Notes under the pieces: generated by a model
What the model saw: only the letters and a program-made list of their open reading frames with translations
Databases searched by the model: none
Told to the model about the DNA's origin: nothing
In this document: piece by piece, positions 59,185 to 64,000 of the stretch
Layout of the letters: the number at the start of each line of letters is the position of its first letter
How positions within the stretch are numbered: position 1 is the stretch's first letter
Translations under genes and position numbers: made by a program
Origin: CAVALG01 sp045576295
GTDB lineage: Bacteria; Bacillota; Clostridia; Oscillospirales; Acutalibacteraceae
Length of the DNA: 64,000 nt
NCBI GenBank assembly: GCA_045576295.1
Contig: JAZNGF010000054.1
Location: forward strand, 1 to 64,000
Direction of reading: 5' to 3'

Positions 59185-59649
59185 ATGGAGTTACCAAACA
59201 GAAAACTCAACCGTTTGGAGAATTTTGATTATGGGCAGAACGGAGCGTATTTTATTACAGTATGTGCTAAAAACCGAAAGCAGATATTAAGTAATGTCGT
59301 AGGGGACGATGCCCACATCGTCCCGAAAAAATACGGTTTAATTGTTGAAAAATATATCCGTAATGTTCCTGAAATTGAAAAATACGTTATAATGCCCGAT
59401 CACATTCATATGATTATCAGAATTCAAAACGGGACGATGTGGGCATCGTCCCCTACAAGAAGAGTTGAAAGCATAGTTCGATCGTTGAAAATATTAATAA
59501 CAAAAGAAATCGGCGAAGCAATATTTCAACGCTCATATTATGACCATATCATCCGTAACGAACAGGACTACATAGAAACCTGGAAATACATTGAAAACAA
59601 CCCTGCAAAATGGATGTTAATGCACAAAAACGGAGGTGCTTCTTTATGA
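59185..59649 (+). CDS. REP-associated tyrosine transposase (RAYT/IS200-like)
   Basis: This 154-residue HUH endonuclease has the metal-binding HUH motif MPDHIHMII (His73, His75) and the catalytic Tyr in RSYYDHIIRNEQDY (Tyr118/119), then WKYIENNPAKW. Such proteins move or maintain REP palindromes and act as single copies. All catalytic residues are intact. Residues 39-47 and 82-91 are encoded by the two halves of a perfect 27-bp inverted repeat (see next entries). It has no flanking terminal repeats of an IS and sits between two metabolic genes. Confidence 0.93.
   Translation: MELPNRKLNRLENFDYGQNGAYFITVCAKNRKQILSNVVGDDAHIVPKKYGLIVEKYIRNVPEIEKYVIMPDHIHMIIRIQNGTMWASSPTRRVESIVRSLKILITKEIGEAIFQRSYYDHIIRNEQDYIETWKYIENNPAKWMLMHKNGGASL
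59299..59325 (+). repeat. REP-like palindrome inside the transposase gene, copy 1
   Basis: A 27-bp sequence starting GTAGGGGACGATG and ending CATCGTCCCG. It is itself an imperfect hairpin (GGGACGATG/CATCGTCCC, loop CCCA). Exactly 9 codons. Confidence 0.9.
59430..59456 (-). repeat. REP-like palindrome inside the transposase gene, copy 2 (inverted)
   Basis: The exact 27-bp reverse complement of copy 1, separated from it by 104 bp. The pair could form a long cruciform or a stem in the mRNA. Confidence 0.9.
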
Positions 59650-59659
59650 AGTGCCTCCG
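59631..59659 (+). terminator. Hairpin overlapping the transposase stop
   Basis: CGGAGG-TG-CTTC pairs with GAAG-TG-CCTCCG (two G-T wobbles), covering the stop codon at 59647-59649, with a weak T-rich tail (TTATGTTTG). Confidence 0.5.
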
Positions 59660-59695
59660 TTATGTTTGTACATGAAATTTGAATTCCTTTTTTAT

Positions 59696-60031
59696 TTAAC
59701 GGTATGCCCTCGGGCAGGTGCTCCAGAAAGCCTGAGCAATAGTTTGCATATTTTCTAAACGGATATCAGGCAAATTCAAGATTTTTTGGTTCAGGCGAAC
59801 CATTTCCTGCAGGCCGCAATTACCTGTGAGTATGTACTCTACACTGTAGTCTAATTCTTTGCAGATTTTAAGCGCATCCTCAATGCCAACCGCTTCTTCT
59901 CCGCGCTCCATAATCTTGACCGAATCGATGGAAACTCCTGCGCGTTCTGCGAGCTCTTTTCTAGAGAAGCAATTGCGTGTTCTGCATTGAATCAACCTTT
60001 CACCAACCTGTTGTAAGTATGTTTTTTCCAT
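59696..60031 (-). CDS. XRE-family helix-turn-helix regulator
   Basis: This 111-residue DNA-binding protein has an HTH_3 domain (about 8-63; GERLIQCRTRNCFSRKELAERAGVSIDSVKIMERGEEAVGIEDAL in outline), with a C-terminal helical extension containing LRLENMQTIAQAF. Its target is unknown. The ATG at 60031 follows AAAGGAAG; a longer frame to 60091 overlaps the terminator upstream and is rejected. It lies downstream of the hairpin/terminator unit, so its expression may require transcriptional read-through. Confidence 0.9.
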   Translation of the reverse strand: MEKTYLQQVGERLIQCRTRNCFSRKELAERAGVSIDSVKIMERGEEAVGIEDALKICKELDYSVEYILTGNCGLQEMVRLNQKILNLPDIRLENMQTIAQAFWSTCPRAYR

Positions 60032-60062
60032 AGCTTTATCTTCCTTTCGGTATTTATTGCAC

Positions 60063-60092
60063 AAAAAAGTGCGTAGCACGAAGCCACGCACT
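60063..60092 (-). terminator. Intrinsic terminator upstream of the XRE gene
   Basis: On the minus strand AGTGCGTGGC, loop TTCGT, GCTACGCACT, then TTTTTTG. It lies between the promoter/hairpin unit and the XRE start codon, so it either ends a short RNA or attenuates the XRE gene. Confidence 0.85.
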
Positions 60093-60224
60093 GAAAAACA
60101 CCCGGCTCCGTTTGTTGCAACACAAATTCAATAAACTACGACAGTTTGGATTGAAAAAAGAGCCTGTGCTTTTACCAAAAGATGAAAGCCCAAACTACCG
60201 TAATTTTATTGAATTTTGTGTTGC
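60063..60224 (-). ncRNA. Candidate small RNA: long 5' hairpin plus terminator
   Basis: A good promoter (60231-60259) would start transcription about at 60224, which is the first base of a 108-nt imperfect inverted repeat (60117-60224; GCAACACAA...CAATAAA arms, with GTTTGG inner arms and a loop of about 40 nt). The transcript would end at the terminator 60063-60092, giving about 160 nt. Alternatively it is the structured leader of the XRE gene. No known RNA family is recognised. Confidence 0.45.
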
Positions 60225-60230
60225 ATTAGC

Positions 60231-60259
60231 ATTATACTGCATTTCCCATAGTTTGTAAA
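60231..60259 (-). promoter_or_regulatory. Promoter of the small RNA/XRE transcript
   Basis: Minus strand TTTACA, 17-bp spacer, TATAAT, seven bases before the start of the long hairpin. Confidence 0.75.
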
Positions 60260-60272
60260 CCCTAAAATAATA

Positions 60273-60380
60273 GTGGCACGCCCAAGTGTTTGATATAACC
60301 CCCTTAACGTAGTCTTGAAAACTTTTTGTTTTTTCAAGTGTCTACTCTAAGGGGATTATATCAATGTTAGAGCGTGCCAC
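60273..60380. repeat. Second 108-bp imperfect palindrome
   Basis: Arms GTGGCACGC/GCGTGCCAC at the ends, then TTGATATAA/TTATATCA, CCCCTTA/TAAGGGG and CTTGAAAA/TTTTCAAG inward. It lies 38 bp past the GH31 stop and may serve as its terminator, but the length and terminal symmetry suggest a MITE-like element. Same length as the neighbouring hairpin but a different sequence. Confidence 0.7.
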
Positions 60381-60418
60381 AAAATTTATTTGTATATCAT
60401 TTTCGATTAATTGCCGCC

Positions 60419-62935
60419 TTATTTATCAGCAAAAAGCATTTCAATTACGGCATCTATAAGCAGTGAAATTCCCGGGAACTGCTTTTCATCTCTTAATTGG
60501 TTAAGTGCCACCATAGAGCCGAGATTTCCGTTTGCAACATCCATTGCAGTGCCGAAAATTCTGTTTTTACGCGGCAGGCTGATTTCAGCAGCGTTAATCA
60601 TTCTGAATAATGCCTTTTCGATGTTGTTGCTTGGCATTTCACCGCTGTTTTCAATGATAACCTCAACCATTTCTGTGGGGCAAACGTTGCTCACTTCAAT
60701 GGTTGTTTTGTTTTGTGATTCATCAAAGGCAAAGTTAACATTAGCGCCGTTAACAGTAACAGCGGCCGGCTTTTCTAAAGCGTAAAATTCAAGTACATAA
60801 TCACGCTTTTCGGGAACAACCTCACTGTTGCCAACAATGGGCTCGATTACGAATTTAGCCTGCTTGCCGTTTGTGAATTTAAATGTTGTGCGAGCAGTTT
60901 TAAGGTATTTTTCAACCTTATCGTTATCTTCATACATTGTGAAACTGCCGTCGGCTCCGCCGAACACCTTGATTTCAAACTTAGCGGGGTTTTCAACAAG
61001 GTTGCCGATAACATCATCGTGAGCGAGCGGAACAATTGCGCCTGGCCTTACAAACACGGGCATTTCATCATATGCGCGGTGCATATTTATAGCCTTTCCG
61101 CCACTGTAAATCATGCCGCTGAAGAAATCAATCCACTTGCCTGCGGGCAGGTAGGTGTAAACTTTAGCTAAGTGATAAACCTTGTCGGTTGGGGTAACGA
61201 TTGGTGAAACCAAGAACTGCGAACCGAAATAGTATTGGTTCTCGAAGGGTGATTTGCCCTTGTTGTATCCGTCGCGGTTGCCGTGCCTGTAAAGGTTGCC
61301 TGCTTCAGGTTCTTCGTAGTAAAGGGGCAGAACTATCGGTAGCCCTTCTGAGTGAGCGCGTTCGTTCATTGTGTAAAGGTAGGGAACGAGCTTATGGCGA
61401 AGCCTTAAGAACTTCTTCATTGAAAGTTCGGTTTCTTTTGAAAATTCCCAAGGTTCTTTTGAGCCGAAGTTATCGTTAGTTGCGTGAAGCCTGTTAATAG
61501 GCGAGAACACGCCTAATTGAACCCAACGGCTTGTAAGGTCGCCGTTGCGGGTGCCAAGCATATGGCCGCCGATATCGTGGCTCCACCAGCCGTAGCCAAC
61601 GTTGGTTGCGCAGTTGGTGAAGTAGGGCTGATATGCTAATGATTCCCACGATACAATAGTGTCGCCCGAGAAACCAACAGGGTAACGGTGTGAGCCGAAT
61701 TCTGCATATCTTGAGAAGGTGAGAGGTCTTTCGCCGCGCCTTGCAGAATCAATAAAATGATAGTGGTTAAGCATCCACAGGGTGTCGTATCCGTTAACGT
61801 TGAAGCCGCCCTGCTGCCAGTCGATCCACCAAAAGTCAACACCCTGTTCTTCAAGCTGGTTTAACACAAGCTTAAAGTAATTATCCATAAATTTGGGCGA
61901 TGTAATATCAAATTCAACGGGTTCTTTTTTCTCGGTGTCTACCCCCATTGCTTCAGCTATTTGCGGGTAAAGGTCTTCAAACCCTCTGATACCATCTGCC
62001 GGGTGGAGGTTCAGGGTTGTTTTAAGGCCCTTGTTATGAACATAGTTTAAGAACCTTTCGGGGTTGGGGAACAGGTTTTTATCCCATGAATATCCTGTCC
62101 ATCCAACATACCAGCCTTCGCCGTATTCTTTGGGAATGTCAACAGTTCTGTGCCAGTCCATATCGATAACGCCAACCGAGAATGGAACATTTTCTTTCTC
62201 AAAACGGTCGAGCAAACGGCAATAGCTTTCTTCTGAGTATCTGTAATATCTGCTCCACCAGTTGCCAAGAGCATACCTTGGCAAGAGTGGGGTGGCGCCT
62301 GTTAATTTATAATAGTCTTTAAGGCAGGTTTTGTAGTCTTTCCAGTAATAGAAAATGTAAATATCGGTGCGGCCGTTTTTCGACACAGGAACTGCCCAAC
62401 CATCTTCGTTAAGTGCTAAAGTTTCGCTGTCGTCAATAACCGAGATACCTGTTCTTGGGTTCATAAGGCTTTTGCTAAGCTTTAATTTTTTTATAGTATC
62501 TGCATCGGGCCTGTCTTGGAAGAATATGTCGCCATCAACGCCATCGAGTGTTCTGTAAGTGCCGTCTAATGTTTCAAATTCTTCGCCATAGTGCCAAACA
62601 TTGCCCTTGCCGCCGCCGAGTGTAAGGCTGGTTTTAACGGCTTTTTCAATTCGAAGGCCATCATAAGAAAAGGGTTTTTTATCATAAAACATATGTAGGT
62701 ATTCTGTTATGATTTCGATTCCTTCATCGGTTTCTTTCATCTTGAATTCAGGGGTTTCAAAATTTCTGCAAACAGCTAATTTTGTTGCGCGGTCTTCAAA
62801 AACTCCGTTTTCAGAATACTCAAGCCTTAAAAGGCGCGAGGTTAAAACGGTTATTCTGAAATTGTCGCCCTTGATTACTGAATTCGGGTTTGCAACCGGA
62901 TTGGTTTTAATAATTGACTTATCAAATATAGACAT
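60419..62935 (-). CDS. Alpha-glucosidase-type glycoside hydrolase, family GH31
   Basis: This 838-residue enzyme has an N-terminal beta-sandwich, then the GH31 barrel with GYWWSRYYRYSEESY-like entry (ALGNWWSRYYRYSEES), the nucleophile in DFWWIDWQQGG (Asp about 372) and the acid/base region VSWESLAYQPYF...WWSHDIGGHMLG. A C-terminal DUF5110-like/beta part (about 590-790) follows. The WQQG form of the nucleophile motif occurs in the GH31 group active on alpha-glucosides and sulfoquinovose-like substrates; exact specificity is not visible. No signal peptide. ATG preceded by AGGAGG. It may use the same imported glycans as the GH29 gene. Confidence 0.93.
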   Translation of the reverse strand: MSIFDKSIIKTNPVANPNSVIKGDNFRITVLTSRLLRLEYSENGVFEDRATKLAVCRNFETPEFKMKETDEGIEIITEYLHMFYDKKPFSYDGLRIEKAVKTSLTLGGGKGNVWHYGEEFETLDGTYRTLDGVDGDIFFQDRPDADTIKKLKLSKSLMNPRTGISVIDDSETLALNEDGWAVPVSKNGRTDIYIFYYWKDYKTCLKDYYKLTGATPLLPRYALGNWWSRYYRYSEESYCRLLDRFEKENVPFSVGVIDMDWHRTVDIPKEYGEGWYVGWTGYSWDKNLFPNPERFLNYVHNKGLKTTLNLHPADGIRGFEDLYPQIAEAMGVDTEKKEPVEFDITSPKFMDNYFKLVLNQLEEQGVDFWWIDWQQGGFNVNGYDTLWMLNHYHFIDSARRGERPLTFSRYAEFGSHRYPVGFSGDTIVSWESLAYQPYFTNCATNVGYGWWSHDIGGHMLGTRNGDLTSRWVQLGVFSPINRLHATNDNFGSKEPWEFSKETELSMKKFLRLRHKLVPYLYTMNERAHSEGLPIVLPLYYEEPEAGNLYRHGNRDGYNKGKSPFENQYYFGSQFLVSPIVTPTDKVYHLAKVYTYLPAGKWIDFFSGMIYSGGKAINMHRAYDEMPVFVRPGAIVPLAHDDVIGNLVENPAKFEIKVFGGADGSFTMYEDNDKVEKYLKTARTTFKFTNGKQAKFVIEPIVGNSEVVPEKRDYVLEFYALEKPAAVTVNGANVNFAFDESQNKTTIEVSNVCPTEMVEVIIENSGEMPSNNIEKALFRMINAAEISLPRKNRIFGTAMDVANGNLGSMVALNQLRDEKQFPGISLLIDAVIEMLFADK

Positions 62936-63008
62936 AATGACCTCCTAAAAATATGCTGATTTAAAATTGCAAAAATTGTGATTTTTCAGCATAAAATACA
63001 CCAGTTAA

Positions 63009-63037
63009 AGTCTAACATTTATGCACTGTAAAGTCAA
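63009..63037 (-). promoter_or_regulatory. Promoter of the GH31 gene
   Basis: Minus strand TTGACT, 17-bp spacer, TAGACT. A TATGCTGA/TCAGCATA inverted repeat (62952-62993) lies in the leader and may be an operator. Confidence 0.6.
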
Positions 63038-63153
63038 TAATAAAAGGCGAAAATGCAACTATTTATAAGCAATAAATGAAAATAATAACTCTTATAAAAC
63101 TCCCCGCGAAAACCAAAATAATAGTGAAGACTTTTTTTGGGGAGTGATTTCAG

Positions 63154-63351
63154 TTGGCAAAACCTTTTGATATTTTAATTTTTAGGGTTTGCGAGGATAT
63201 AAAGTTTAAAAAGCCTCTAAACAAATACAACGATTTTATATATTTAAGAGCGCCCGATAACGAGCATTACCAGCTGAATGACTCGCCTCACAGGGTTATT
63301 CCTGATATATTTTCAAACGGTTATATAAAAAAGTTTGAAAGAAACAAATAA
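63154..63351 (+). CDS. Hypothetical 65-residue protein
   Basis: I do not recognise this protein. It starts at TTG 63154, 8 bases after GGGGAGTGAT, and reads AKPFDILIFRVCEDIKFKKPL..., is basic overall (many Lys/Arg) and has no membrane segment. Its position between divergent GH31 and the hydrolase gives no functional clue. Confidence 0.55.
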   Translation: MAKPFDILIFRVCEDIKFKKPLNKYNDFIYLRAPDNEHYQLNDSPHRVIPDIFSNGYIKKFERNK

Positions 63352-63365
63352 AAAAATCATAAAAT

Positions 63366-63393
63366 TTGGGTTTTCCTCTTCTATTTTTATAAT
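63366..63393 (+). promoter_or_regulatory. Promoter of the hydrolase gene
   Basis: TTGGGT, 16-bp spacer, TATAAT; about 80 bp before the proposed start. Confidence 0.55.
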
Positions 63394-63471
63394 GTATTTG
63401 TTATAATATCTATGATTGTATTAAAACTGTAAAGTAGCCGAGGTGCGCTTTGCAAAAAAGGGTGAGTTATT

Positions 63472-64000
63472 ATTAATATTAATATAAACGGCATAGATAT
63501 TCACTACATAGATGAAGGCACGGGCCCAACCGTTCTTATGCTTCACGGCTGGGGTTCATCGGTTGAGCCTTGGCGTTGCCTTATTAATAATCTTAAAGAC
63601 TGTTGCCGCTTTGTGGCGCTCGATTTCCCCGGGTGCGGAAAAAGCGGGGAACTGGCTGACGCTTGGACTGTAGAAGAATACGCCGATTTGGTTGAAAAGT
63701 TTATTAAGGCTTTGGGGCTTGAAAATCCTGTTCTTATTGGGCATTCAAACGGCGGAAGGGTTATTTTAAAGCTGTGCGGCGAGGGAAGGCTCAACCCGCC
63801 TAAAATTGTGCTTGTTGATGCCGCAGGCCTGCCTGCTAAAAAAAGCTTTAAAAAGCGTGTTAAAATTTCCACCTTTAAAACCGTTAAATGGTTTTTAACC
63901 TTGCCATTAATTAAAAATCACACCGAAGGCCTGCTTCAAAAGGCAAGGGCATATTTCGGTTCTGCCGATTATAATAATGCTTCGCCCGTTATGAGAAGAA
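63472..64000 (+). CDS. Alpha/beta hydrolase (partial, runs off the window; apparent AUU start)
   Basis: The frame from 63466 to the end reads INININGIDIHYIDEGTGPT, then LHGWGSS (oxyanion motif), VALDFPGCGKSG and GHSNGGRVI with the nucleophile Ser, so it is a typical alpha/beta hydrolase. The only start candidates before the conserved motifs are ATT codons at 63469 and 63472; GTG, TTG and ATG are missing until 63538. AAGGGTGAG at 63458-63466 is well placed for ATT 63472, where homologues have ATG. The C terminus lies beyond 64000. Confidence 0.8.
   Translation, partial: MNININGIDIHYIDEGTGPTVLMLHGWGSSVEPWRCLINNLKDCCRFVALDFPGCGKSGELADAWTVEEYADLVEKFIKALGLENPVLIGHSNGGRVILKLCGEGRLNPPKIVLVDAAGLPAKKSFKKRVKISTFKTVKWFLTLPLIKNHTEGLLQKARAYFGSADYNNASPVMRR

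Overview
The window reads as chromosomal DNA of an anaerobic, probably gut-associated Firmicute of class Clostridia (Oscillospirales-like). The basis is family content and gene order: rplS-lepB-rbgA-rnhB-yraN and tig-clpP-clpX, cdaA-cdaR, a SpoIIQ-like peptidase, rubrerythrin, a trimeric NAD-linked [FeFe] hydrogenase, GH29 and GH31 glycosidases, and strong AGGAGG-type ribosome binding sites throughout. No prophage, CRISPR array, rRNA or complete insertion sequence with terminal repeats was seen. No species can be named from the sequence alone.

Layout. 1-6.4 kb: tRNA-Ser(CGA), an unusual modular palindromic repeat, rsmE and a YfhO-type membrane protein on the minus strand, then a YfbR-like nucleotidase and a PASTA protein whose kinase domain has lost its catalytic residues. 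6.4-12.3 kb: a polysaccharide export locus (three-module glycosyltransferase, ABC permease, ABC ATPase) and a PAP2 phosphatase. 12.3-19.8 kb: minus-strand alaS-HIT-YczE-phosphoribosyltransferase operon, a 3D/G5 cell-wall protein with an elaborate control region, trmB and tcdA. 19.9-30.4 kb: copA with a possible internal start for a separate chaperone, a small gene split by a stop codon, a DUF3343/cysteine-desulfurase pair, cdaA-cdaR, recD2 and comF. 30.4-45.4 kb: a BspA-type LRR/SLH surface protein, an MreB-like gene, rubrerythrin, the rplS/lepB housekeeping run, thrC, a DUF1540 protein, trigger factor-clpP-clpX, and a PflX-type radical SAM gene.

45.6-53.97 kb is the most interesting region. 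It is one long operon holding the hydC-, hydB- and hydA-type subunits of an electron-bifurcating hydrogenase. Between hydC and the rest sit six tightly coupled genes: a DRTGG-domain protein, an RsbW-like HATPase, an HydS-like hydrogenase homologue carrying sensor-type substitutions, a second DRTGG-related protein, a PHP phosphoesterase and a second HATPase. I propose these form a dedicated redox or hydrogen signalling module for the hydrogenase; this is inference.

54-64 kb is accessory: GH29 fucosidase preceded by a possible short leader peptide gene, SpoIIQ-like M23 peptidase, LCP ligase, iron alcohol dehydrogenase, a REP-associated HUH transposase whose own coding sequence carries a perfect inverted pair of 27-bp palindromic elements, an XRE regulator preceded by a promoter/long-hairpin/terminator unit that looks like a small RNA gene, a GH31 glucosidase, and an alpha/beta hydrolase running off the end that seems to begin at an AUU codon.
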